The position numbers were made by a program, and so were the translations under genes. Of a stretch of DNA of 43,889 nucleotides, positions 16,754 to 24,575 are shown piece by piece. This stretch comes from Chitinophagales bacterium (GTDB lineage: Bacteria; Bacteroidota; Bacteroidia; Chitinophagales; JADIYW01), in contig JAMLHH010000025.1 of assembly GCA_023957215.1 (NCBI GenBank), positions 1-43,889 of the forward strand. The letters run 5' to 3'. Position 1 is the first letter of the stretch. Each line of letters opens with the position of its first letter. Under the pieces are notes generated by a model, which ran no database searches, was not told where the DNA came from, and saw only the letters and a program-made list of their open reading frames with translations.

Positions 16754-17529
16754 ATTGATTTGATAAAATTTTCACATGCTAAACCCGGATTATCAGACTT
16801 CATAAAGTTTTCACCTATCAAAAAACCATCAAACCCGACACCTCTAAAATAGCTAATTGTTTTTGGTGATTCTATACCGCTTTCTGCAATTTTGACATAT
16901 TTAACATTAAGTTCATTTGCCATCTTAGCAGAGCGTTCTACATCCACTTCAAAGGTTCTTAAATCTCGGTTATTAATGCCTACCATATCAATATTTTCAT
17001 AGACGTGTCCCATCTCTTCTTCACAATGCAGCTCTAATAAAACCTCTAAACCTAACTCATGTGCCAAATCGGTAAAAGTTTTAACTTCTTTGGGAGTTAA
17101 AATGGCTGCAATCAATAAAACGGCATCTGCTCCATGCGCTTTAGCTTCGTAAAATTGATATTCGTCTATCATAAAATCTTTGCGTAATAGCGATAGATTG
17201 ACATTTTCACGTACTCTCTTTAAGTCTTCTAACGAGCCTTTGAAAAAATCTTTATCTGTCAAAACAGAACTTGCGACGGCACCTGCTTTTTCATACGCTT
17301 GTACCACTTTGACAGGGTCAGCATTTTTATTGATCCACTTTTTAGAAGGTGAATGACGTTTAAATTCGGCTATGATTCCCGTACTTCCCCCTGCTTTAAT
17401 TCTTGCTGACATGGAAATGGTCTTTCTTCTGAAAAACGGCATTGCTTTTAGCTCCTCTATGCTGATGGTCGTTTTCGCTTCAGCTACTTCTATTTTTTTT
17501 CTTTTTACGATGGTGTCTAAGATGGTCAT
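16750..17529 (-). CDS. trpC: Indole-3-glycerol phosphate synthase
   Basis: The enzyme closes CdRP to indole-3-glycerol phosphate, the fourth step of tryptophan synthesis, in the cytosol. It is 259 residues and a TIM barrel. Family motifs are IIAEFKRHSPSK (Lys and Ser of the active site), LLRKDFMIDEYQFYEAKAHGADAVLLIAA, VGINNRDLRTFEVD and KIAESGI. The stop overlaps the following hydrolase start by 4 nt. trpF lies beyond it. The other trp genes (trpA, B, D, E, G) are not in the window. Confidence 0.96.
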   Translation of the reverse strand: MTILDTIVKRKKIEVAEAKTTISIEELKAMPFFRRKTISMSARIKAGGSTGIIAEFKRHSPSKKWINKNADPVKVVQAYEKAGAVASSVLTDKDFFKGSLEDLKRVRENVNLSLLRKDFMIDEYQFYEAKAHGADAVLLIAAILTPKEVKTFTDLAHELGLEVLLELHCEEEMGHVYENIDMVGINNRDLRTFEVDVERSAKMANELNVKYVKIAESGIESPKTISYFRGVGFDGFLIGENFMKSDNPGLACENFIKSI

Positions 17530-17555
17530 GATTTTTAGTTAATCAGTTGTTTTTC

Positions 17556-18236
17556 TTACAGATTAAAATTATACCCCATTTGTACTATCAATCTATGATA
17601 CGGTATTCTTGTATAATTTTGTAGTCTGTATTGTAAACCTGCGGAAAATACGAAATGTTTTGAAATAGATTTCTTAAAACCCATTTTAAAACGTTGGTCT
17701 AAGCTTGTATTTCTTTCTTTGCCATAAAAAATTAAAGCTTCTGTACCCAGCACAAAATAAAAGGGACGATTATTATTTTCACTTTTTACAAAAGGTATAT
17801 CAGCATTTATCTCATATCTGTTGCTAAAGAAACTTTCGTGTTGAAAACGTGGTTCAAACTTAAAAATACCTTCTAATTTTGTTTTTCTTATCGTATAGAC
17901 ATTTCTATAATACACAAGAATTCTTTTTTCATCCAATTTGTCTTCGTAAAAAGTATGGATAAACCGGTGTTGATATCCTAAAGAAATCTTTCTGGTTTTA
18001 TCGAATATATAAGATCCCAATCCACCTATTTCCCAATAACCGACTTCAAAGGTTTTTTCTCGATTGATATAGACGATATCTTGATTAGTAGTGTATATTT
18101 TCGTTTCCCATTTTTCTTGAATAGGAAAAGTGAATCCTATATTAGGATGAAGTGTTAAGTCAAAATTAGATTTTGCGTATATATTACAAATATATAAAGA
18201 TGACAATACGATGAAAAGGGGATATTTTAATTTCAT
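17556..18236 (-). CDS. DUF2490-type outer-membrane beta-barrel protein
   Basis: A 226-residue protein starting at ATG 18236 with the signal peptide MKLKYPLFIVLSSLYICNIYA. An upstream in-frame start would run into the GH5 gene. The mature part is built of alternating amphipathic strands (KISLGYQHRFIH, KLEGIFKFEPRFQHESF, FVFSAGLQYRLQNY, RLIVQMGYNFNL) and ends in a barrel-type aromatic/polar C-terminus. This matches the DUF2490 pattern (LxYRxxY, EPRxxxE) as I remember it. Function is unknown. It lies 19 nt after the GH5 lipoprotein and 26 nt before trpC, so it may share a transcript with both. Confidence 0.72.
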   Translation of the reverse strand: MKLKYPLFIVLSSLYICNIYAKSNFDLTLHPNIGFTFPIQEKWETKIYTTNQDIVYINREKTFEVGYWEIGGLGSYIFDKTRKISLGYQHRFIHTFYEDKLDEKRILVYYRNVYTIRKTKLEGIFKFEPRFQHESFFSNRYEINADIPFVKSENNNRPFYFVLGTEALIFYGKERNTSLDQRFKMGFKKSISKHFVFSAGLQYRLQNYTRIPYHRLIVQMGYNFNL

Positions 18237-18255
18237 TGTAAACTTACTTTTTCTC

Positions 18256-19767
18256 TTATTTACTGATTTTAATACTATAATCATTTGTAACGTCAACTGA
18301 TAGAATATTTCCACCGGCTACTTTTTTGATACGGATATTTGAAATATTGTCACCTTCAACTTTTGGTGTATTCCCGTACAAGTCCGGCATCCAAATTTCT
18401 GTAGTACCGGCTTTTTCTGCTTTTGCAGAAAGGCTAAATTCTCCCGTTTCAGAATCTGAAACCAACTTAATGGACTTGCCGACAATAGCAATAGGTTTGG
18501 CTCTGCCGAGTACCTTCAGAAAAACCTCATTCTTTTGACCGGTATAGTGTCCTTTTGCATCCAATTCTACCAAGTGTAAAGAAGTGTTGTCATAAGTATT
18601 TCCATCCCAACTGATACTGTGTGGATCGCCGGGTGCTTGTACCCATTGCCAATAGGTTGAACCCATTTTATACATATCTTCTTGCTTGGCAAAACGCTTT
18701 ACTTTTTCGACTCCGATAGATGGTTCTGAATACACGCCCCACTCTCCGATAAAACAAGTCGTTTGGTATGCATCTGCCAACATTTTATACAAACTAAAAC
18801 CTTGTTCGATGGTCAAGAAGTCTGAAATGACTTCAAAATAATTGTGTGGAGCAAAAACAATATTTTTATCCTTGGTGAAATTATTTCCTGCCACAGAAGG
18901 TATTTCTTCTCCATTAAAAGTGACAGCGGGTTCAAAAAAGACCATCTTTTGTGTCTGACCATTTTGAACTTCCGTTTTTCTGATAGCTGAAGTGAGATTT
19001 CCGTAAAAACGGGCAAGCTTGCCTTGCTGATCGGGTAGTGACGAATATCCCAAACTTGGTTCGTTGATTAGATTGTAGGCAATGACATTTTCATTGTTGC
19101 CTATTTTTTTTATTAAATGCGCCCATGCTTGGATGAAAGCAGTCTGGATATTATCAGTGTTATCCCAAAGATTTTGCCATGCATGGACAACCGCGTCACA
19201 GTTTTCACGACTACCGGTATTACTACAAGTGGAAGCTTCATCCGTCAAGCAAGCCCATTGTGGTGCGCCATCCCAACCTTTTTGAGGATATTGACATTTA
19301 TCTTCTGCTGAGCTGAAAATAAATTTAGAATAGGCATCTTGGTGCATGTCTATAATGACATACAAATTGTTGTGTGTAGCATCATCTATAACTTGTTGGA
19401 CTTCGGAGATATACTCAGAATCATATTGTCCTCGTTGTGGTTCTATTCGACTCCAAGAGATTAATAATCTGATACAGTTAAAACCATAAGAAGACATGAG
19501 CTTAAATTGGTTTTCATCGTGTTGAGCTGTTGTAGGTATTGTAGGATTGGCTTGCCAGTAGTCACCCAAGACATTGTAATTGACACCTCTTAAAATGATT
19601 CGTCTTCCTTGCTGGTCGTATATGCCGGGATTTTGCCCTCTTTGTGCATATAAGACTCCATAATTGGTCTGTTCGTAAATGGCTTTATTTTCTTCTTTCT
19701 TACAAGATATCAATAAACCCAATAAAGTGATAGTCAGTATAAAACAGATATTTTTAGTTGCTAACAT
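18256..19767 (-). CDS. GH5 endoglycoceramidase-like lipoprotein
   Basis: A 503-residue glycoside hydrolase of family 5. From ATG 19767 it has a lipoprotein signal with lipobox LLISC (Cys22). The (beta/alpha)8 core includes LRGVNYNVLG (59-68), NCIRLLISWSRIEPQRGQY (97-115), IIDMHQD (138-144), the acid/base Glu236 in INEPSLG and the nucleophile Glu342 in CFIGEWGVYSE. The C-terminal Ig-like domain (about 405-503) completes the usual endoglycosylceramidase architecture. Such enzymes cut the glycan from the ceramide of glycosphingolipids. Family membership is clear; the exact substrate is inferred. It is the first gene of the minus-strand run leading into trpC. Confidence 0.82.
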   Translation of the reverse strand: MLATKNICFILTITLLGLLISCKKEENKAIYEQTNYGVLYAQRGQNPGIYDQQGRRIILRGVNYNVLGDYWQANPTIPTTAQHDENQFKLMSSYGFNCIRLLISWSRIEPQRGQYDSEYISEVQQVIDDATHNNLYVIIDMHQDAYSKFIFSSAEDKCQYPQKGWDGAPQWACLTDEASTCSNTGSRENCDAVVHAWQNLWDNTDNIQTAFIQAWAHLIKKIGNNENVIAYNLINEPSLGYSSLPDQQGKLARFYGNLTSAIRKTEVQNGQTQKMVFFEPAVTFNGEEIPSVAGNNFTKDKNIVFAPHNYFEVISDFLTIEQGFSLYKMLADAYQTTCFIGEWGVYSEPSIGVEKVKRFAKQEDMYKMGSTYWQWVQAPGDPHSISWDGNTYDNTSLHLVELDAKGHYTGQKNEVFLKVLGRAKPIAIVGKSIKLVSDSETGEFSLSAKAEKAGTTEIWMPDLYGNTPKVEGDNISNIRIKKVAGGNILSVDVTNDYSIKISK

Positions 19768-19890
19768 TGTATTGATGGTTTTTCTCCAATACAAATGAAA
19801 GAAAAATTTTTGTCAAAGAAGTGATAGTAAATATATTGATGAGCAGATTGCGCTGAATCTGTCTTTTTCTTTCTATTCTAATAGAGTGGC

Positions 19891-20787
19891 TTATACATTT
19901 AAAAGCTCAATTAATCTTTCTAAGTCTGCTGCCGAATAAAATGGAATGACAATTTCTCCTTTATCGTCTTTTCCTTTTTTTAGTTTAACTTTTGTTTCCA
20001 AAGAGTTGGTCAACCGTTTTTGGATATCTAAATAGGCAGTAGGTAATTTTTTATCCGTCTTGGCTTTAGAAGATTCGTTTTTGGCGGATATCAAAGCTCT
20101 GGCCAAATCTTCTGTTTTTCTGACAGAGAGACCTTTCGCCACGACTTCTTTAAATGCATAAAGTTGTTTGTCTATTTCGGGTATGGCGATTAAGGCTCTT
20201 GCGTGTCCCATAGATATACTTCTACTTTTAAGTGCTTGCTGTATATCGGGTGGCAACTTTAAAAGTCTGAGATAGTTTGTAACTGTTGAGCGGTCTTTCC
20301 CCAATCTTTCCCCAAGAGATTCATGTGTCAAATCGCATTCGTCAATAAGGCGTTGATAGTTGAGAGAAATTTCCATCGCATTGAGATCTTCTCTTTGAAT
20401 GTTTTCTATCAAAGCAATTTCCAAAGATTCCTGATCGTTGATATCTCTGACATAAGCCGGGATATCATTTTGACCTGCCATTTTGGAAGCTCTTAACCTC
20501 CTTTCACCTGCTACGAGTTGGTATTTTTTAGCACCGATATGACGGACGGTAATCGGTTGGATGACACCATGTATTTTTATAGAATTGGCTAAATCTTCTA
20601 ATGCTGACTCGTCGAAATCTACACGTGGCTGAAATGGATTGACTTCAATTCTGTCCAAAGGGATTTTAGAGACAGTATTGATAATCGAATCCTCATCATC
20701 TTGGTTGATTTTTGTGATATCGTTTTCATCATCAATATCGGATAACAAAGCCCTGATGCCACTACCTACAAACTTTTTCTTTGCCAT
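19891..20787 (-). CDS. parB: Chromosome partition protein ParB
   Basis: ParB binds parS sites, spreads as a CTP-dependent clamp and is moved by ParA to segregate origins. The N-terminal FGSGIRALLSD-like ParA-contact peptide (6-17) is followed by the clamp domain with IEVNPFQPR (47-55) and the CTP-binding GERRLRA (94-100) and ENIQREDLN (128-136). A helix-turn-helix lies at about 152-177 (THESLGERLGKDRSTVTNYL), and the C-terminal dimerisation domain ends LIELLNV. It is 298 residues, normal length. It starts 2 nt after parA stops. Confidence 0.95.
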   Translation of the reverse strand: MAKKKFVGSGIRALLSDIDDENDITKINQDDEDSIINTVSKIPLDRIEVNPFQPRVDFDESALEDLANSIKIHGVIQPITVRHIGAKKYQLVAGERRLRASKMAGQNDIPAYVRDINDQESLEIALIENIQREDLNAMEISLNYQRLIDECDLTHESLGERLGKDRSTVTNYLRLLKLPPDIQQALKSRSISMGHARALIAIPEIDKQLYAFKEVVAKGLSVRKTEDLARALISAKNESSKAKTDKKLPTAYLDIQKRLTNSLETKVKLKKGKDDKGEIVIPFYSAADLERLIELLNV

Positions 20788-20789
20788 AT

Positions 20790-21590
20790 TTAATTCAATT
20801 CTGCTTTTTGTTTTATGATGGGTTCTAAGCTATTGGATTGTATAATTTCTCTTGCCAAATTGAGATAGTTGATAGCTCCTTTACAATCTGCATCATATAG
20901 TAAAACCGGCATACGCATACTTTGAGCCTCACCCAATCGGGTATTTCTGTGAATAATAGTTTTGAAAACACTGTCGCCAAACCTCCTTTTTACTTCTTGG
21001 ACTACTTGGTTAGACAGGTTGAGCCGGGAGTCATACATGGTTAATAAAATACCTTCAATGTCTAATTCAGGATTGAGCCTGCTTTGTACTATCTTGATGG
21101 TATTGAGTAGTTTGCCAAGACCTTCTAATGCGAAAAATTCACATTGTACCGGAACGATTAGAGAATCTGATGCAGTCAGGGCATTGACAGTAATCAGTCC
21201 TAAGGATGGGGAGCAATCTATTATGATGAAGTCAAAATCATTCCTGACCGGCTCTAAAATACTTTTTAGAATATTCTCTCTATTGGGATGGTTGATAAGT
21301 TCGATTTCTGCGCCGACTAAATCCAAATGAGATGGAACCAAGAATAGGTGGGGAGTTTCAGTTTCTAAAACGATGTCTTTGACCGATTTTTCTTCAATCA
21401 GACATTCGTAAAGGCTGACTTTGATACTCTTGGGATTGAAGCCACATCCACTGGTGCTATTAGCCTGTGGGTCAGCATCCACTAAAAGTGTTTTATACTC
21501 CATCACAGCAAGACTTGCGGCTAAATTTATTGCAGTGGTCGTTTTTCCTACTCCTCCTTTCTGGTTGGCAATACTGATAATTTTCCCCAT
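20790..21590 (-). CDS. parA: Chromosome partition ATPase ParA/Soj
   Basis: A deviant-Walker ATPase that moves ParB-parS complexes over the nucleoid. The Walker A motif KGGVGKTT is at 11-18 with the signature Lys11. Walker A' DADPQ is at 38-42 and Walker B IIIDCSPSLG at 122-131. At 266 residues without an N-terminal HTH it is the chromosomal Soj type rather than the plasmid P1 type. The gene starts 3 nt after the UPF0173 gene ends and is followed by parB, so all three should be one transcript. Confidence 0.96.
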   Translation of the reverse strand: MGKIISIANQKGGVGKTTTAINLAASLAVMEYKTLLVDADPQANSTSGCGFNPKSIKVSLYECLIEEKSVKDIVLETETPHLFLVPSHLDLVGAEIELINHPNRENILKSILEPVRNDFDFIIIDCSPSLGLITVNALTASDSLIVPVQCEFFALEGLGKLLNTIKIVQSRLNPELDIEGILLTMYDSRLNLSNQVVQEVKRRFGDSVFKTIIHRNTRLGEAQSMRMPVLLYDADCKGAINYLNLAREIIQSNSLEPIIKQKAELN

Positions 21591-21593
21591 GAT

Positions 21594-22277
21594 TTATATT
21601 TGAATAGTTTGACCTATTTCAGGTAGTAAAAGTTGAATGCCTTTGTCTTGAAAAGCATCTAACGCTTCTTGATGATTAATTTTGATAAAACCAAAAGTAT
21701 CGTAGTGCATACCTACAACGGTTTTTGCCTGTACGAAATTTGCAGCCATCACCGCATCTTGTATATCCATTGTAAAATTGTCTCCAATAGGGAGAATGGC
21801 AAAATCAAGTTGTACCCATCCCGGAATAAGTTGCATATCCATCGTGAGAGCAGTATCTCCGGCATAGTAGAAATTTCCGGCGGTACTTGTCAATAAGAAA
21901 CCCATAGGATTACCGCCATAAGATCCATCAGGCAGACCGGATGAATGTTGGGCGACAACACATTTTACCGTACCAAAGTCAAAATTCCACTTACCTCCTG
22001 TATTCATCGGATGAAGATTAGTAAGACCTTGTTTTCCTAACCACTCTATTATTTCAAAGGAGGAAACACAAGTAGCATTCGTCCTTTTGGCAATCTCAAC
22101 TACATCAGCAACATGATCAGAATGTCCGTGTGAAATAAAGATGTAATCACATTCTATTTGATTGATATCTACTTTTCCCTTTGCTAATTCATTAGGAGTG
22201 ATAAATGGATCAAAAAGAATTTTCTTGCCATTCACTTCAATTGCCAAACAGGCATGTCCATAATAAGTAAGTTGCAT
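21594..22277 (-). CDS. UPF0173-type metal-dependent hydrolase
   Basis: A 227-residue metallo-beta-lactamase-fold protein of the UPF0173 (UlaG-like) group. It begins LTYYGHACLAIEVNGKKILFDPF. The metal motif is HGHSDH (about residues 50-55), followed by FYAGDT and the late VVGMHYDTFGFI, all family marks. I use ATG 22277; the ORF also opens at a TTG two codons upstream. The biochemical role of the family is not known. It leads the parA-parB transcript here, which links it to chromosome partition only by position. Confidence 0.85.
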   Translation of the reverse strand: MQLTYYGHACLAIEVNGKKILFDPFITPNELAKGKVDINQIECDYIFISHGHSDHVADVVEIAKRTNATCVSSFEIIEWLGKQGLTNLHPMNTGGKWNFDFGTVKCVVAQHSSGLPDGSYGGNPMGFLLTSTAGNFYYAGDTALTMDMQLIPGWVQLDFAILPIGDNFTMDIQDAVMAANFVQAKTVVGMHYDTFGFIKINHQEALDAFQDKGIQLLLPEIGQTIQI

Positions 22278-22344
22278 CTTCAAATGATATTACTTGTCAA
22301 ATATACAAGCTTTATTCATGCTATTCTTGAAACGAAGAGCTTAT

Positions 22345-22390
22345 TTGCCCACATAAAGATGTGGATAAAAGGTGGAAATGTCTGTGGACA
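22345..22390. promoter_or_regulatory. Cluster of DnaA-box-like sites upstream of the parAB transcript
   Basis: An exact reverse DnaA box TGTGGATAA is at 22360-22368. Weaker relatives lie beside it: TTGCCCACA (22345-22353, two mismatches) and TGTGGACAG (22383-22391). This lies in the divergent gap between the UPF0173 and flavin-reductase genes. Only one site matches fully, so an origin or DnaA-regulated promoter is a suggestion. Confidence 0.35.
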
Positions 22391-22415
22391 GTATGTTGAA
22401 AAACTTATTATATCT

Positions 22416-22423
22416 TATATTTG
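22416..22423 (+). promoter_or_regulatory. -7 element upstream of the flavin reductase gene
   Basis: TATATTTG matches TAnnTTTG and ends 10 nt before the ATG at 22434. A TTG lies 17 nt upstream, closer than the usual 19-21, so this is tentative. Confidence 0.3.
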
Positions 22424-22433
22424 TTGAGTTCGT

Positions 22434-22958
22434 ATGATAACATTGATTTCCGGTACAAACAGAACGAATAGTTGGACAGGTAAGGTCGTGGATGTGTATA
22501 AAAGCCGTCTCAGACTAAAAGGTGTGAAATTTGAATCCTTGGATTTAAGAGACTTGCCTTTGGATATTATGAAGATAGATATGTATAAGAAACGTTCGGA
22601 TAAATTTTTGGCTGTGGAAAACGAGTTTCTGATACCTGCAAAAAAATTTATTTTTATCATGCCTGAGTACAATGGTAGCTATCCGGGTATCTTAAAACTC
22701 ATGTTGGATATCAGTGATATTGAAAAGTGTTATTTTTATAAAAAGGCTGTTTTGGTAGGTGTATCAAGTGGTAGAGCCGGAAATGTCAGAGGAATGGATG
22801 ACTTGACCAATGTGTTAAACTATTTGCGTATAGATGTATCTTACCTTAAAATTCCCATCTCAAGGGTGAGTGAACAGTTTGATGAAAAAGGTGAATTTAT
22901 TTCCGATGAAACAATTTTGCTTTTCGACCAACAGATTAATTTACTTGTCAACATGTAG
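22434..22958 (+). CDS. NADPH-dependent FMN reductase-like flavoprotein
   Basis: A 174-residue flavodoxin-fold protein. The N-terminal FMN-phosphate loop SGTNRTNSWT (6-15) and the flavin-contact motif MPEYNGSYPGILKLMLD (about 79-95) are characteristic of the NADPH-dependent FMN reductase / chromate-quinone reductase family. A second flavin loop may be GVSSGRAGNVRG (about 108-119). Electron acceptor unknown. It is 9 nt upstream of the peptide-binding lipoprotein, so they are probably cotranscribed, with no obvious functional link. Confidence 0.85.
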   Translation: MITLISGTNRTNSWTGKVVDVYKSRLRLKGVKFESLDLRDLPLDIMKIDMYKKRSDKFLAVENEFLIPAKKFIFIMPEYNGSYPGILKLMLDISDIEKCYFYKKAVLVGVSSGRAGNVRGMDDLTNVLNYLRIDVSYLKIPISRVSEQFDEKGEFISDETILLFDQQINLLVNM

Positions 22959-22967
22959 GATAAAAAA

Positions 22968-24575
22968 ATGAGACAGATTTTTCTCATATTTATACTCGGC
23001 CTGCTCGTTTTGTCTTCATGTAGAAATGATGAAAATCAAAGTGATAAGAAGATTTTTAGAATGAATATGTCTGCCGGTTTGAGTTCGTTGGATCCGGCGT
23101 TCTCTAAAGACCAATCCACCATGTGGATGTGTAACCAGTTGTACGATGGACTGCTTCAATTAGACAGTCAACTGAATATTTTACCTTCCATCGCCAAATC
23201 TTACTCGGTTTCAGAAGATGGTTTGACCTATATTTTTACTTTAAGAGACGATGTATATTTTCATCAAAACGAATTTTTCAAAAATGGGAAGACAAGACAA
23301 GTTGTTGCCGACGACTTTGTATATAGTTTTGGAAGGCTTTTAGATTCCAAAGTAGCATCGCCGGGTGCTTGGTTATTCAATGGTAAAGTGAGAGATAGTT
23401 TGCCGTTTGAGGCAGTGAATGATACTACCTTTGTCTTACATCTCAAAGTAGCATTTAGACCGATGTTAAGTTTACTGACTTTGCCTTATTGTTCGGTCGT
23501 CCCACACGAAATTGTGGAGCATTACGGTAAAGATTTTAGGACGGTTGCAATCGGTACCGGTCCATTTAAATTGAAGAAATGGCAAGAGCAAGCTACTTTA
23601 ATTTTAGAGAAGAACGAACAGTATTTTGAAAGAGATAAGCAGGGAAATGCTTTGCCATATATTGATGGAGTCAGGGTGGATTTCTTGACGGATAGGAGTG
23701 TGGAGTTTTTGCAATTTTTGCAAGGAAATTTAGATATGGTTTCCGGTATAGATAGATCTTTTAGAGACAAGGCACTCAGTTACAGAGGAGGGCTTTTAGA
23801 TGAGTTGAAGGGGAAAGTTACATTGCAAAGGAAACCTTATATGAACACTGAGTATCTTGGTTTTTCTATGAAAAAATTGCACAATGAAGCTTTGCGAGAT
23901 GTAAAAGTGAGAAAGGCAATCAACTATGCCATTGATAGGAAAAAGATGTTGGTATATTTGAGAAACGGTATCGGTATTCCGGCTCAATACGGAATTATTC
24001 CGGAGGGTGTCAAAGGCTTTAACCCATCTGTCAAGGGTTATTATTATGATTTGGGATTAGCGAGGCAGTTATTAAAAGAAGCTGGATATCCGAATGGAAA
24101 GGGTGTGGGCGTCATTGTTCTCAATTCCAATCCGATTTATCAAGATTTGACGGAATATATTGCTAAATCTCTCAGTGAAATAGGTTTGCAAATAGAAGTA
24201 CAATTAAATCCGGGTAGTTTTTTAAGAGAGTCTATGGCTAAAAACAGGGTGGATTTTTTTAGGGCATCTTGGATAGGAGATTATCCTGATGCGGAAAACT
24301 TTTTGGCTTTATTTTATGGGGGAAATAGTGCACCACCTAATTATACTTTTTTCAGAAATGAAAAATACGATGAAATATATAGAAAGGCTATTGTGGCAAA
24401 AAGTGATGAAGACGCCGGACGGCTTTATACCCAATTAGAGCAAATCATGCTTGATAATGCACCAATCGTACCGCTCTTTTATGACGAACTTATACGTTTT
24501 TTAGGAAAGAGGGTGAAATCACTTCCTACCAACTCTATGAATATGTTGATGCTTAAAACCGCACAGTTAGATTAG
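22968..24575 (+). CDS. Oligopeptide-binding lipoprotein (SBP family 5)
   Basis: A 535-residue extracytoplasmic solute-binding protein of the OppA/DppA family. The signal peptide ends in lipobox VLSSC (Cys18). SBP_bac_5 features are LDPAFSKDQSTMWMCNQLYDGLL, the conserved YTFTLRDDVYFHQ-like segment (FTLRDDVYFH), IGTGPFKLKKW, and KVRKAINYAIDRKKML. The late YPDAENFL and NAPIVPLFYDEL are also typical. Ligand is probably a peptide. No permease or ATPase genes of an ABC importer are adjacent. It may therefore work with a distant transporter, or as a PTS-independent peptide scavenger. The stop overlaps the convergent DUF4838 gene by 4 nt (TTAG). Confidence 0.9.
   Translation: MRQIFLIFILGLLVLSSCRNDENQSDKKIFRMNMSAGLSSLDPAFSKDQSTMWMCNQLYDGLLQLDSQLNILPSIAKSYSVSEDGLTYIFTLRDDVYFHQNEFFKNGKTRQVVADDFVYSFGRLLDSKVASPGAWLFNGKVRDSLPFEAVNDTTFVLHLKVAFRPMLSLLTLPYCSVVPHEIVEHYGKDFRTVAIGTGPFKLKKWQEQATLILEKNEQYFERDKQGNALPYIDGVRVDFLTDRSVEFLQFLQGNLDMVSGIDRSFRDKALSYRGGLLDELKGKVTLQRKPYMNTEYLGFSMKKLHNEALRDVKVRKAINYAIDRKKMLVYLRNGIGIPAQYGIIPEGVKGFNPSVKGYYYDLGLARQLLKEAGYPNGKGVGVIVLNSNPIYQDLTEYIAKSLSEIGLQIEVQLNPGSFLRESMAKNRVDFFRASWIGDYPDAENFLALFYGGNSAPPNYTFFRNEKYDEIYRKAIVAKSDEDAGRLYTQLEQIMLDNAPIVPLFYDELIRFLGKRVKSLPTNSMNMLMLKTAQLD

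Noticed and set aside
20790..22433. parS site near parAB
   Set aside because: No convincing 16-bp palindrome of the parS type was found by eye in this region; a motif scan would be needed.
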